Positions 1-8,372 of a stretch of 64,000 nt of DNA are shown here, piece by piece (position 1 is the stretch's first letter; the number at the start of each line of letters is the position of its first letter). Under the pieces are notes generated by a model. That model was not told where the DNA came from. It saw nothing but the letters and a program-made list of their open reading frames with translations, and did no database searches. Both the position numbers and the translations under genes were made by a program. Origin of the DNA: Thermoactinomyces intermedius (lineage in GTDB: Bacteria > Bacillota > Bacilli > Thermoactinomycetales > Thermoactinomycetaceae); the NCBI RefSeq assembly GCF_016055025.1, contig NZ_JAECVW010000003.1; one strand, given 5' to 3'.

Positions 1-782
1 GCGCTGACGCTGGCTGCCGGATTTTGGAACCAGCTGATCGTGCCGCTGTAAGAACCCTGAGTCGTATGAATGATGACATAGTCGATGGAATTGCCGTCGC
101 TTTCGCGATTGGCCGCCGTATAGTTGGAACTGGATGCAGCCACCCATTTGGCACCGGGGTAATCGGGCGTTGCCTGTTTTTCCAATTGCTTTTCCACTTG
201 TTCATACTTTCCTGTATGAGGTGTCACCGGGGTCGGCAGAATGAAAACATCTTCCCCGTCAATCACCCGTTGTGCGCCTTCATTGATGATTTTGAAAACT
301 TCATCGGCATACCATTTGGCAGCCACTTCGGAGGACGACCCGCTGTAATCGGCCACGGTGGTATACCAGTCAGCCAAATTTTGCGGGATTTGTCCCTGAT
401 TGTTTTCCTTGGCCAGTTCGGCCAAAACGGCCGCGCCACCCCGGATGTTTTGTTTGATATCCGTTTTCAGTGTGGATTCGGGGAGATTCAATAAGCGGCT
501 GGCTTCTTTCAATGATTGGTTGGACGGGTTGTCGGCCAGGTGCATCAACCCGTAGCCGTTGAGCTGGCTGGGTTGTCCGTGATGGTCTTGCCAGCGGGTT
601 TCGGCATAACTGACAGCCAGCAAAATTTCATCGGGAACTTGAAATTCCTTGGCCGCCTGCCGGAACGTTTCATATAAAGTTCCCGGCTGAAAGTGGTCGT
701 CGGCTGCAAAGCTGACCGGCGGACTGAAACTGAAAAAGACCATGCTGAAAAGAAGAAGCGAGATCCCCAAAATTCTCCTCAC
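1..782 (-). CDS. N-acetylmuramoyl-L-alanine amidase with N-terminal lysozyme-like domain (3' part outside window)
   Basis: Peptidoglycan hydrolase, exported; only the first 260 residues are in the window and the gene runs off the left edge. I start it at the GTG at 782, behind a GGGGGAAT ribosome site; this gives a clean signal peptide (RRILGIS, then a hydrophobic stretch, cleavage near residue 26). Residues about 40-130 look like a lysozyme/transglycosylase fold with a candidate catalytic Glu61 in AVSYAETRW and the GYGLMHL motif. From about 233 an Amidase_2 (NlpD/AmpD-like) domain begins: IDYVIIHTTQGS, where His239 would be a zinc ligand. The remaining ligands lie outside. Divergent from the hfq-like gene. 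The family is clear; the full domain layout cannot be seen. Confidence 0.85.
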   Translation of the reverse strand, partial: MRRILGISLLLFSMVFFSFSPPVSFAADDHFQPGTLYETFRQAAKEFQVPDEILLAVSYAETRWQDHHGQPSQLNGYGLMHLADNPSNQSLKEASRLLNLPESTLKTDIKQNIRGGAAVLAELAKENNQGQIPQNLADWYTTVADYSGSSSEVAAKWYADEVFKIINEGAQRVIDGEDVFILPTPVTPHTGKYEQVEKQLEKQATPDYPGAKWVAASSSNYTAANRESDGNSIDYVIIHTTQGSYSGTISWFQNPAASVS

Positions 783-967
783 ACCGGATTCCCCCTTTTT
801 ATGTCTGGAGTGATTCTCTATCTTTAATTATATAGCTATTTTATTTTTCATAACAATCTTTTCATTTTAAAAATGAATAATATTCTATATAAAAAAGCAG
901 CGGCCGGAGGAAGGATTTAAATGTAAGAAAAAGAAACAAGGAAAGAGAGAAAGGGGAGTGACAGGGG

Positions 968-1177
968 ATGAACCGAGAACAAGACCAAATATTGAGCCAA
1001 TTAAAGGAAAAGGGGGATACCGTCAAAATATATTTGGTCAACGGATACCAATATCAAGGGAAGGTTAACGATTTTGACAAATACACCATTTCCATCGAGG
1101 TGGAAGGCGAAATGTTTGTCATCTCCAAGAAGATGGTCAGCACCATTGAAATGCCAAAGCCACCTGAAATGGTTTGA
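968..1177 (+). CDS. hfq: Divergent Hfq-like RNA chaperone
   Basis: A 69-residue protein with the Sm/LSM pattern of Hfq, the ring-forming chaperone that helps sRNAs pair with mRNAs. The Sm1 part (residues about 19-45, KIYLVNGYQYQGKVNDFDKY) matches Hfq well: the VNGYQ..G segment is diagnostic. The Sm2 part reads ISKKMVSTIEM where typical Hfq has YKHAIST, so the conserved Tyr and His of the RNA-binding YKH motif are not kept. Start ATG 968 follows AAGGGGAGTGACAGGGG. The gene stands alone: amidase diverges upstream and pyrD converges. A short intrinsic terminator follows. It could be an Hfq-like LSM protein with altered RNA binding. Confidence 0.75.
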   Translation: MNREQDQILSQLKEKGDTVKIYLVNGYQYQGKVNDFDKYTISIEVEGEMFVISKKMVSTIEMPKPPEMV

Positions 1178-1184
1178 CAGGAAA

Positions 1185-1217
1185 AAGACGGGCTTTTACA
1201 AGGGAACCCGTCTTTTT
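1185..1217. terminator. Bidirectional terminator between hfq-like gene and pyrD
   Basis: Stem AAGACGGG/CCCGTCTT (1185-1192 with 1207-1214), T-rich on the plus side and A-rich before it, so it can end both converging genes. The pyrD stop codon (1196-1198) lies in the loop. Confidence 0.8.
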
Positions 1218-2308
1218 GTTTCGTGCAAGTCTTGGCCGATCCATTCGGTAAAATGGCTGATTTGTTCTTTTTCCATCTGAGCAAGCAGTTCCTGGTTGAT
1301 TTTCTTGACGATCCCGGGTCCCTCATAAATCATGCCGGTATAGATTTGAACCAGATTGGCCCCCGCTTTCAGTTTTTCGATCACATGTTGTCCCGTAAAA
1401 ATGCCTCCCGAACCGATGATGGGAATGCTGCCTTGTGTCACGGAATAAATGTGGCGGATCATTTCGTTGGATTTTTCCCGCAGAGGCTTTCCGCTCAAAC
1501 CCCCGTTTTCATTTTGGGCCGGGGCGGTCAATCCTTGGCGGGACAATGTGGTGTTGGTAGCGATGATGCCGTCAATCCGCAAGGAAACCGCCGTGGAGAC
1601 AATTTCTTTTAATGCTTCGATTTCAAGGTCCGGAGCGATCTTCAACAGCACGGGCTTTCTTTTTTGATGGATTTCTTCCGATTCCGTTCGTTGGTTCATC
1701 ATTGCCGTCAATAACGACTGCAATGCCTCGATGTGCTGGAGGTCGCGAAGCCCTTTGGTGTTGGGGGAGCTGACATTGATCACAAAATAGTCCCCGTACG
1801 GATACAGTTCTTTGAGCCCCAGGGTGTAATCCTCCACTGCTTTTTCATTGGGGGTGTCTTTGTTTTTGCCCAAATTGATGCCGACCGGAATGGCGGGATG
1901 CCCCAACCGCTCAAAGGATTCCTTCGCCGCGGCAACCCCGTGGTTGTTAAACCCCATCCGGTTGATCACGGCTTCATCTTCCGGAAGGCGAAACAGCCGG
2001 GGTCGGGGATTCCCGCTTTGCGGACGGGGAGTCAGGGTGCCCACTTCCACGAACCCGAATCCCAAGGCGGCAAGGGCCGGATAAACATGGGCATTTTTAT
2101 CAAATCCGGCCGCCATCCCCACCGGGTTTGGAAAAGAAATTCCCCATAATTCGGAGGCAAGGCGCGGATCTTGGACGGAAAATGGTTTGGAGACGGTCTT
2201 TTGAACCAGGGAAGCAGACTGCATCCATTTCAATCCCCGGACGGTCCAGTTGTGGGCGGTTTCCGGATCCATCCGAAACAATACTTTGCGAAATAACTGG
2301 TAGTTCAT
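1196..2308 (-). CDS. pyrD: Dihydroorotate dehydrogenase (quinone), class 2
   Basis: Oxidises dihydroorotate to orotate in pyrimidine synthesis and passes electrons to membrane quinone. 370 residues, normal for class 2. The N-terminal amphipathic extension that binds quinone and membrane is present (NYQLFRKVLFRMDPETAH). FMN barrel motifs follow: VEVGTLTPRPQ.GNPRPRLFRL, INRMGFNN, and VNVSSPNTKGLR with the catalytic Ser of class 2, then the IGSGGI phosphate site near the C-terminus. I chose ATG 2308, preceded by AAAGGAG; an upstream in-frame extension has no family support. It is a single gene outside any pyr operon, with terminators on both sides. Confidence 0.95.
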   Translation of the reverse strand: MNYQLFRKVLFRMDPETAHNWTVRGLKWMQSASLVQKTVSKPFSVQDPRLASELWGISFPNPVGMAAGFDKNAHVYPALAALGFGFVEVGTLTPRPQSGNPRPRLFRLPEDEAVINRMGFNNHGVAAAKESFERLGHPAIPVGINLGKNKDTPNEKAVEDYTLGLKELYPYGDYFVINVSSPNTKGLRDLQHIEALQSLLTAMMNQRTESEEIHQKRKPVLLKIAPDLEIEALKEIVSTAVSLRIDGIIATNTTLSRQGLTAPAQNENGGLSGKPLREKSNEMIRHIYSVTQGSIPIIGSGGIFTGQHVIEKLKAGANLVQIYTGMIYEGPGIVKKINQELLAQMEKEQISHFTEWIGQDLHETKRRVPL

Positions 2309-2364
2309 GGGTGTGACTTCTCCTTTACCGCAAATATCTGAAGGTAGCATACCACAAGGGGTGG

Positions 2365-2402
2365 ACAAAAAAAAGCTGACTGGCTTATACCGGCCAGTCA
2401 GC
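2365..2402 (-). terminator. Intrinsic terminator after the EthD-like gene
   Basis: On the minus strand a 10-bp perfect stem, GCTGACTGGC/GCCAGTCAGC (2375-2384 with 2393-2402), is followed by a run of eight or more T. It separates the EthD-like gene from pyrD. Confidence 0.9.
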
Positions 2403-2454
2403 AGAATGTGTATCAAGAGTTTTCAAAACAGAGGGGATCGTCCGTCATATGTAA

Positions 2455-2808
2455 TCAATAATTTAAATTGGTGAAAAGGTTCGCTCTGTAAACTTCTTCT
2501 TTCCCTACATAGGCTACCAGATAATCGGCTGCATCGTTGATCCAGCTTTGGGCAACAGCTTGTCCTTCTTCGCTGGCCAGGATTTTTTGCAGGGCATCGG
2601 GGCTTGCGAAGTAAATTTCGCACATTAAAGCAAAATCGTTATCCGGTGTCACATCGGTCGGGCTGCTGTTGGAAACCATCAAGTCTGTCACTTCCACTTT
2701 AATTACACCGTGGATTTTTAAGATTCTCGGGATCAATGTATTTTTTAATTCCTCTGCAAACTCTTCAATTCCATCTTTTCTTTTGTAGTAACCAATGATC
2801 TTATACAT
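2455..2808 (-). CDS. EthD-family protein
   Basis: 117-residue small protein of the EthD/dimeric alpha-beta barrel type. Visible are the opening MYKIIGYYKRKDG, the central stretch around PRILKIHGVIKVEV and a conserved-type D.DFALMCEIYFAS.DALQ.ILASEEGQ segment, which matches EthD-domain proteins in which a strand carries the substrate pocket. Members take part in ring-opening or ether degradation or have no known reaction; I infer no specific substrate. Start ATG 2808 sits behind AAAGAGGGG; the longer in-frame upstream extension is not credible. A cre-like CcpA site lies about 226 bp upstream (3034-3047) and a strong terminator follows. Confidence 0.75.
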   Translation of the reverse strand: MYKIIGYYKRKDGIEEFAEELKNTLIPRILKIHGVIKVEVTDLMVSNSSPTDVTPDNDFALMCEIYFASPDALQKILASEEGQAVAQSWINDAADYLVAYVGKEEVYRANLFTNLNY

Positions 2809-3033
2809 AAATAAAAACCCCTCTTTCCTTATATCTTTCTGGAAATATATTTGATCGGAAATAAGTAAATGATAATTAACAGATAAGTTCATTACTTAAA
2901 CCCAATAATTCAATTTTAATACCTTTATTAATCATTGTGTAGAATTAATCGAATCTTTTCAAGATGATTTCATGGTTTTTATCACAAATTTGTTACAGCA
3001 AAAAGAAGAGATCGTTAAAATCCGACGTTATTT

Positions 3034-3047
3034 GTAAGCGCTTTCAA
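3034..3047. promoter_or_regulatory. cre site (CcpA operator)
   Basis: TGTAAGCGCTTTCA matches the CcpA consensus TGNAARCGNWWNCA at every fixed position and lies inside a longer near-palindrome. It is 38 bp past the stop of the 48-residue membrane gene and 226 bp upstream of the EthD-like gene, both on the minus strand; the regulated promoter is not certain. Confidence 0.7.
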
Positions 3048-3084
3048 AAAATCGCAAAAAAGCTTTGTTTTTTAAATGACGGTT

Positions 3085-3231
3085 TTATATGGAAATCATT
3101 CCAACCAACAGGAAAACGAGGCCCATCATAATGGGTTCCAATGATCGGTTTTTTCCCCGATAGACCAGAAAGATTCCGATCAGTTCCAGAACGATTCCGG
3201 TTGCCAGGAAAGAGAGTCCCAAGTAGCCCAT
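3085..3231 (-). CDS. Small two-helix membrane protein, 48 residues
   Basis: Reading the minus strand from ATG 3231 gives 48 codons and a TAA at 3085. Residues 3-24 and 33-48 are hydrophobic and form two likely membrane helices joined by a short basic loop (YRGKNRS), a hairpin of the kind seen in small Bacilli membrane proteins. A weak ribosome site (GAGGCGAAAGCG) precedes the start. No family recognised and no function can be given. Support comes from the coherent hydrophobic pattern and the absence of any other use for this stretch; it is below the usual length limit of gene callers. Confidence 0.6.
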   Translation of the reverse strand: MGYLGLSFLATGIVLELIGIFLVYRGKNRSLEPIMMGLVFLLVGMISI

Positions 3232-3412
3232 TCGCTTTCGCCTCTTCCTTGTTCAAGTCTCTATTGTATTTATTCGCATTGAACCGATCGTTTATGTCTT
3301 TTTTGAAAAAAATAATGTGGATGGCAGTGTATTATTTATATTACTGGTGCAAGAGAATTCGCGTTAAAATGAGAAAAAATCAAAGTCAGATCGAACCATC
3401 GGAGGGGAAAAC

Positions 3413-3991
3413 ATGAAACTTTTTTTCGTGACTCAAAACAAAGCAAAAGTGGCAGAAGCGAAAGGAATCCTGGCGCCTTACGGAATTGACGTGGAGCAGA
3501 AGACGGTTTCCTTTGTGGAACCGGATAAGGGAACGGTGGAAGAAACGGCCCGGGCCAAATTGAAACAAGTCCGCAAACAAGGGCTGGACCAATTCATGGT
3601 GGATGATGCCGGGATCTATTTTGCTGCTTACAAAGATTTCCCCGGGATTTTGTCCAAACGGATTTATGAGCGGATTGGCTACAAAGGAATCCGCAAACTG
3701 TTGCACGGGGAAAGGAGGGAAGCCTGGTTCCGGGGAGCGGTCGGCATCTGCTTCAACGGGGAAATGAAGATCTTCAGCGGAGAAACCAGAGGGCACATCA
3801 TTGAGCAAATCGACCAACCGGAAAGTCCCGTCACCGACTTTCCCTATGACCCGATTTTTATTCCGGAAGGGGAGTCGCGGGTGCTGAGTGAGCTGTCCGA
3901 AGAAGAATGGCAGACTTATTCTTACCGCCGCAAAGCATTGGTTGGTTTGGCCGAATGGTTGAAAGAGAAAAAACAAAACACTAGTCAATAA
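3413..3991 (+). CDS. Non-canonical purine NTP pyrophosphatase, RdgB/HAM1 family
   Basis: House-cleaning enzyme that hydrolyses ITP, dITP and XTP to the monophosphate and pyrophosphate, keeping deaminated purines out of nucleic acids. 192 residues. The family start is plain: KLFFVTQNKAKVAEAKGIL (usual T.N..K..E); then MVDDAGIYFAA (the DD/E metal site), FPGILSKRI, a central FRGAVGICF and the C-terminal FPYDPIFIPEG, Y.S.R.KAL region. Start ATG 3413 follows GGAGGGG. It lies just upstream of the his operon with an 84-bp gap. Bacillus RdgB is usually beside rph/racE, so this may be a paralogue; the family call is firm, the orthology is not. Confidence 0.85.
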   Translation: MKLFFVTQNKAKVAEAKGILAPYGIDVEQKTVSFVEPDKGTVEETARAKLKQVRKQGLDQFMVDDAGIYFAAYKDFPGILSKRIYERIGYKGIRKLLHGERREAWFRGAVGICFNGEMKIFSGETRGHIIEQIDQPESPVTDFPYDPIFIPEGESRVLSELSEEEWQTYSYRRKALVGLAEWLKEKKQNTSQ

Positions 3992-4075
3992 GAAGTGCTT
4001 CATGTTATACTACTTGAAACGATCCTTTAATTCATTATCGATTTAATAAGATAAAGTAAAGCGAAGGGGAGTACG

Positions 4076-5248
4076 ATGACCAAACCGCAGACATTTGAAA
4101 AACCAATGGGTTTTCGGGACTTTCCGCCGCTTATTGCGGAAAAGAAACGTTTGTTGGAAGACCGGGTCCGGGAGCAATTTGTCAAATGGGGCTATCAGGA
4201 AGTCTGCACACCGGCCTTGGAATTTTTTGATACAGTGGGACAATCCAGCCAGATTCCCGTTTCGCGGATGTTTAAATGCATGGACCGGGACGGGAATTTG
4301 TTGGTTTTGCGTCCCGACCAGACCGCTCCGATCGCGCGGCTGGTGACTTCAGTTTTAAAAAGGGAGCCTTTGCCGTTGCGCCTGTTTTATCACGGGACGG
4401 TTTTCCGCGCCCAAGAAAAGGAAGCAGGTCGAAACAGCGAAAAATTTCAGTCGGGGGTGGAACTGGTCGGACAGGCCGGGCCGGAAGCCGACGGGGAAGT
4501 GATCGCGTTGGCCGTGGAATCGCTCCAAGCTTGCGGCATCGGCGCTCCGACCATCGTACTCAGCCATGTCGGACTTTTGGAAGGATTTTTAAGGGAACGG
4601 ATTCATCGGGATGAAGCGATTGAAAAGTTGAAAGAAACATTGGAAGTCAGGGATTTGGTTGCATTTCGCCGCATTCTGGAGGAGTTGGATCTTTCCCTTG
4701 AAGAACGGAAAGAAATCATGGAGCTGACCAAACCCGGCCTGGAAGGGAAAGATTGGCAAAAACTGTCCGCGTCGGCCAAAACGGAAGAAGTGCGGGATAA
4801 ATTTTGTTATCTGAAACGGGTTTGGGACCAGTTGCAGATCTTTGGCTGCATGTCGCAAGTGAAAGTGGATTTGAGCTTGGTGGGAAGTCTCGGTTATTAT
4901 ACCGGCGTTTATTTTGAAGGCTATGCGGAAGGGATGGGATTTCCCCTCGTCAGCGGAGGACGGTATGACCAGTTGTATCAATCGTTCCACACCGATCTTC
5001 CGGCAACCGGTTTTGCTTTAAATACCGACCGCCTGCTGGAGGCCAGTCCGTTAAAACCGGTATCGCCGAAACGGATCGCGGTCTTTTATGAACCTCATTT
5101 GCAGCAGGAGGCTTACCGGAAAGTACGTTCCTTGCGGGAGGAAGGTTGTGCGGTGATCATGCAGCCGGTGGAAAGCCGGGCAGACCGGACACCGGATGTG
5201 GATGAAGTGTTGACGATCGCCGGTGAAGGAGAGTGGTCCACGTGTTAA
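4076..5248 (+). CDS. hisZ: ATP phosphoribosyltransferase regulatory subunit
   Basis: Class II histidyl-tRNA-synthetase-like protein (390 residues) that lacks aminoacylation and instead pairs with short HisG to make the hetero-octameric ATP phosphoribosyltransferase and to carry histidine feedback. Synthetase-like signatures are visible: GFRDFPP near the N-terminus, LRPDQTAPIARL (motif 2 region), HGTVFRAQEKEAGRNSE.FQ and GGRYDQLYQSF towards the C-terminus. First gene of the his operon; ATG 4076 follows AGGGGAGTACG. Its end overlaps the hisG start by 7 bp. The anticodon-binding domain of true HisS is absent, as expected. Confidence 0.95.
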   Translation: MTKPQTFEKPMGFRDFPPLIAEKKRLLEDRVREQFVKWGYQEVCTPALEFFDTVGQSSQIPVSRMFKCMDRDGNLLVLRPDQTAPIARLVTSVLKREPLPLRLFYHGTVFRAQEKEAGRNSEKFQSGVELVGQAGPEADGEVIALAVESLQACGIGAPTIVLSHVGLLEGFLRERIHRDEAIEKLKETLEVRDLVAFRRILEELDLSLEERKEIMELTKPGLEGKDWQKLSASAKTEEVRDKFCYLKRVWDQLQIFGCMSQVKVDLSLVGSLGYYTGVYFEGYAEGMGFPLVSGGRYDQLYQSFHTDLPATGFALNTDRLLEASPLKPVSPKRIAVFYEPHLQQEAYRKVRSLREEGCAVIMQPVESRADRTPDVDEVLTIAGEGEWSTC

Positions 5249-5874
5249 CGATCGCCATGGCCAAAGGGCGGGTGATGGAAGAAGCTTTTGACCTGTTTCA
5301 ACAAGCCGGCTTGCCGGTTCCGAAAGCGGATGATCTGGATTCGCGAAAACTGGTGGTGTCGGTGCCGGAAAACGAGTTGACCTTTTTTTTGGCCAAGCCG
5401 ATGGATGTCCCGACCTATGTGGAATATGGAGTGGCGGACCTCGGTGTGGTCGGGAAAGATGTACTGATGGAGCAGTCCCGCGATGTTTATGAATTACTGG
5501 ATTTGAAAATCAGCCCCTGCCGGATGTCCGTGGCCGGGAAGCCGGATTCCACTCTTTCCCCTCATCCGAAGGTGGCAACCAAATATCCGCGGATTGCAGA
5601 ACAATATTTCAAAGAACAGGGACAGCAGGTGGAAATTATCAGCCTGCACGGATCGGTCGAACTGGCTCCGATCATCGGATTGGCGGAACGGATTGTCGAT
5701 ATTGTCTCCACAGGCCGGACACTGAAGGAAAACGGGTTGGTGGAGTGGTGTTGTATTGCCGACATTACTTCGCGGTTGATTGCCAATAAAGGAAGTTACC
5801 GTTTAAAAAATAAACGGATCCAAAAGATCCTGGGGGATTTGGAACGCGTGATTGAAAAGGAGGGGAACCTGTGA
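5242..5874 (+). CDS. hisG: ATP phosphoribosyltransferase, short form
   Basis: First step of histidine synthesis: ATP plus PRPP to phosphoribosyl-ATP. 210 residues, the short HisG form without the C-terminal regulatory domain, consistent with hisZ next door. Motifs: LTIAMAKGRVMEEAFDLF at the start, GVADLGVVGKD, a substrate-site ISLHGSVELAPIIGLAE..VDIVSTGRTLKENGL stretch (PRPP loop is the VSTGRTL part). I chose GTG 5242 because AAGGAG at 5227-5232 is 9 bp upstream; a GTG at 5233 would have no spacing. Overlaps hisZ by 7 bp and hisD by 4 bp, so translation is likely coupled. Confidence 0.95.
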   Translation: MLTIAMAKGRVMEEAFDLFQQAGLPVPKADDLDSRKLVVSVPENELTFFLAKPMDVPTYVEYGVADLGVVGKDVLMEQSRDVYELLDLKISPCRMSVAGKPDSTLSPHPKVATKYPRIAEQYFKEQGQQVEIISLHGSVELAPIIGLAERIVDIVSTGRTLKENGLVEWCCIADITSRLIANKGSYRLKNKRIQKILGDLERVIEKEGNL

Positions 5875-7184
5875 TCAAAATTGTCTCGCGGGAGGATTTA
5901 AAACGTCTTAAACGGGCCGGAGCCGAAACGGAAGAACCATTGTCAGCGGTGCAAGAGATCATTGACCTGGTCCGGAAAAAAGGCGATGAAGCCCTGCGTA
6001 CCTTCACGCTTCAGTTCGACGGTGCCGACGTTCAAAAATGGGAAGTGGGGCCGGAAGAAATGGAAGAAGCCATGGAGCAGGCGGATCCGGCGTTGGTCCG
6101 GGGATTGACCGAAGCGGCCCGTCGCATTCGGAAGTTTCATGAACACCAGCGGCAACAGTCGTGGTTTTTTACGGAGGAAGACGGAACCGTTCTGGGACAA
6201 AAAGTCGTCCCTTTGGAAAAGGTCGGAGTTTATGTGCCGGGAGGGAAAGCCGCTTATCCCTCATCCGTGTTAATGAATGTGATTCCGGCCAAAACCGCCG
6301 GTGTCGACGAGGTGATCATGGTGACGCCCCCGCTGGAAAACGGGAAGGTGTATGAAACGACGCTGGTGGCGGCAAAAATTGCCGGAGCGGACCGGATCTT
6401 CCGGGTCGGAGGGGCTCAGGCGGTTGCCGCTTTGGCTTATGGAACGGAAAGCATTCCCCGTGTGGACAAAATTGTGGGGCCCGGCAATGTTTATGTGGCG
6501 TTGGCGAAACGGGCAGTGTTCGGCCAAGTGGATATTGACAGCATCGCCGGCCCGAGCGAGATTGTGGTTCTTGCGGATGAATCGGCGGATCCGGTTTATG
6601 TGGCAGCTGATCTGCTTTCCCAGGCGGAACATGACCGGATGGCTTCTGCTGTGTGTATCACTCCTTCCCGCGATTTGGCTGAACGCGTCGCGGAAGAAGT
6701 GGAAAGGCAATGCCGCCGGTTGCCGCGCCGCGAAATTGCGGAAGCATCGATCAAAAGTTTTGGCGCCGTTTGTCTGGTGAAAGATATGGAAGAAGCGGTG
6801 TCAACCGCAAATCAGCTGGCGCCCGAGCATCTGGAACTGATGGTTCGCGATCCATGGCATTGGCTGGCCAAGATTAAACACGCAGGTGCCGTCTTCTTGG
6901 GCGAACACAGTCCGGAACCGGTGGGGGATTATTGGGCAGGGCCCAATCATGTTTTGCCGACCAGCGGAACGGCCCGCTTTTTTTCTCCGCTGAGCGTGGA
7001 TCAATTTGTGAAAAAGACCAGTGTCATTTCCTACAGTCCGGAGGCGCTTTACCGTGACGGGGACAAAGTGATGTACCTCGCGGAAGCAGAGGGCCTGACG
7101 GCGCATGCCGAATCGGTCCGGGTGAGACTGACAAAGAAAAGGGAAGGTGAGGGAATTGGTGAAAACAGGGAAACGGATGAGTAA
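5871..7184 (+). CDS. hisD: Histidinol dehydrogenase
   Basis: Zinc enzyme that carries out the last two steps, L-histidinol to L-histidinal to L-histidine with two NAD. 437 residues. Seen: GVYVPGGKAAYPSSVLMN (NAD-binding), GGAQAVAALAYGTESIP, KIVGPGNVYVALAKR, the PSEIVVLADESADP stretch, SQAEHDRMAS with zinc-ligand Gln/His and LAPEHLEL with the catalytic Glu-His pair, and GPNHVLPTSGTARF. GTG 5871 overlaps the hisG stop (GTGA). The start of hisB lies inside its 3' end. Confidence 0.96.
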   Translation: MIKIVSREDLKRLKRAGAETEEPLSAVQEIIDLVRKKGDEALRTFTLQFDGADVQKWEVGPEEMEEAMEQADPALVRGLTEAARRIRKFHEHQRQQSWFFTEEDGTVLGQKVVPLEKVGVYVPGGKAAYPSSVLMNVIPAKTAGVDEVIMVTPPLENGKVYETTLVAAKIAGADRIFRVGGAQAVAALAYGTESIPRVDKIVGPGNVYVALAKRAVFGQVDIDSIAGPSEIVVLADESADPVYVAADLLSQAEHDRMASAVCITPSRDLAERVAEEVERQCRRLPRREIAEASIKSFGAVCLVKDMEEAVSTANQLAPEHLELMVRDPWHWLAKIKHAGAVFLGEHSPEPVGDYWAGPNHVLPTSGTARFFSPLSVDQFVKKTSVISYSPEALYRDGDKVMYLAEAEGLTAHAESVRVRLTKKREGEGIGENRETDE

Positions 7185-7755
7185 CATCTCCCGTCAAACC
7201 AGGGAAACCGAGATTTCTTTGGCCCTGCAATTGGACGGGATGGGGCAAACCAATTTGAAGACAGGCGTCCCGTTTTTGGAACACATGCTGGATCTGTTTG
7301 CAAAACACGGGAAATTTGATTTGTTTGTCGAAGCCAAAGGAGATACCCATATTGATGATCACCATACCGTGGAAGACATCGCCATCTGTCTGGGGCAGGC
7401 GTTGCGGGAAGCGCTCGGGGACAAAAGGGGAATCCGCCGCTACGGGAATGCTTTTGTTCCGATGGATGAGGCGTTGGGCCAGGTGGTGGTCGATTTGTCC
7501 AACCGTCCCCATCTGGAATTTCGTGCTGAATTTCCGAGTGAGAAAGTGGGGCGGTTTGACACGGAGCTTGTCCATGAATTCTTTTGGAAATTGGCGCTTG
7601 AAGCGCGTATCACTTTGCATGTGATCCTTCACTATGGCAAAAACACCCACCATATGATCGAAGCTTGTTTCAAAGCATTGGGGAGAGCATTGGATGATGC
7701 GGTGCAGATCGATCCCCGCGTACAGGGAATTCCTTCATCGAAAGGAGTCTTGTGA
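7159..7755 (+). CDS. hisB: Imidazoleglycerol-phosphate dehydratase
   Basis: Dehydrates imidazoleglycerol phosphate to imidazoleacetol phosphate using two manganese ions. 198 residues in this reading, monofunctional as in other Bacilli. The metal motifs are both present: DTHIDDHHTVEDIAI (HHxxE) and a second one at THHMIEACFKALGRAL. PFLEHMLDLFAKHG is also typical. The start is chosen by ribosome site: AAGGTGA at 7144-7150 fits GTG 7159; ATG 7177 is the alternative and gives the more usual N-terminus length. The gene overlaps hisD and ends in TGATG with hisH. Confidence 0.93.
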   Translation: MKTGKRMSNISRQTRETEISLALQLDGMGQTNLKTGVPFLEHMLDLFAKHGKFDLFVEAKGDTHIDDHHTVEDIAICLGQALREALGDKRGIRRYGNAFVPMDEALGQVVVDLSNRPHLEFRAEFPSEKVGRFDTELVHEFFWKLALEARITLHVILHYGKNTHHMIEACFKALGRALDDAVQIDPRVQGIPSSKGVL

Positions 7756-8372
7756 TGATTGTCATTGTCGATTACGGAATGGGAAATTTGCACAGTGTGT
7801 CCAAAGCATTGGAACGGATGGGCTATGAGAGTGCCATTACGTCGGACCGGGAAACGATTCTTCAGGCGGATGCCATTATCCTGCCGGGAGTAGGCGCGTT
7901 CGGCAAGGCGATGTATGAACTGACCCAAAGGGATCTGGCCGCGGTGATCAAGGAAGCTGCCCGCCGGAACAAACCGGTTTTGGGGATTTGTCTGGGAATG
8001 CAATTGTTGTTCACCAGCAGTGATGAACATGGCTATCATCAGGGATTAAATCTGCTGCCCGGTCACGTGGTCCGGTTTGAAGGGGATTACCGGATTCCGC
8101 ATATGGGGTGGAATTGGCTGTGCTTCAAGCATCCGCATCCTTTATTTCAGGGGTTGGAAGAAGGACATGTTTACTTTGCCCATTCCTATCATGTCCAAGC
8201 GGACAATCCCGAAGATGTGATTGCCACCACCGATTACCACCAGACAGTGGCGGCGGTGGTGACCCGCGGAAACATTTACGGCATGCAATTTCATCCGGAA
8301 AAAAGCGGTGAGCTGGGACTCAAATTGTTGGAACGGTTTGCCAAGCTCAGTGAAAAGGTGGGGACATCATGA
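7755..8372 (+). CDS. hisH: Imidazole glycerol phosphate synthase, glutaminase subunit
   Basis: Class I glutamine amidotransferase that makes ammonia for HisF. 205 residues. The nucleophile lies in GICLGMQLLF (Cys) and the His/Glu pair in MQFHPEKSG. DYGMGNLHSVSKALE at the N-terminus is the family signature. ATG 7755 has AAGGAG 7 bp upstream and overlaps the hisB stop by one base; a GTG at 7752 is less well spaced. Its stop overlaps hisA (ATGA). Confidence 0.96.
   Translation: MIVIVDYGMGNLHSVSKALERMGYESAITSDRETILQADAIILPGVGAFGKAMYELTQRDLAAVIKEAARRNKPVLGICLGMQLLFTSSDEHGYHQGLNLLPGHVVRFEGDYRIPHMGWNWLCFKHPHPLFQGLEEGHVYFAHSYHVQADNPEDVIATTDYHQTVAAVVTRGNIYGMQFHPEKSGELGLKLLERFAKLSEKVGTS

Noticed and set aside
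3044..3256. 70-codon minus-strand frame overlapping the 48-residue membrane gene
   Set aside because: It is the out-of-frame shadow of the small hydrophobic gene and lacks a ribosome site.
3992..4075. T-box leader for the his operon
   Set aside because: The 84-bp gap is too short and has no T-box sequence or terminator.
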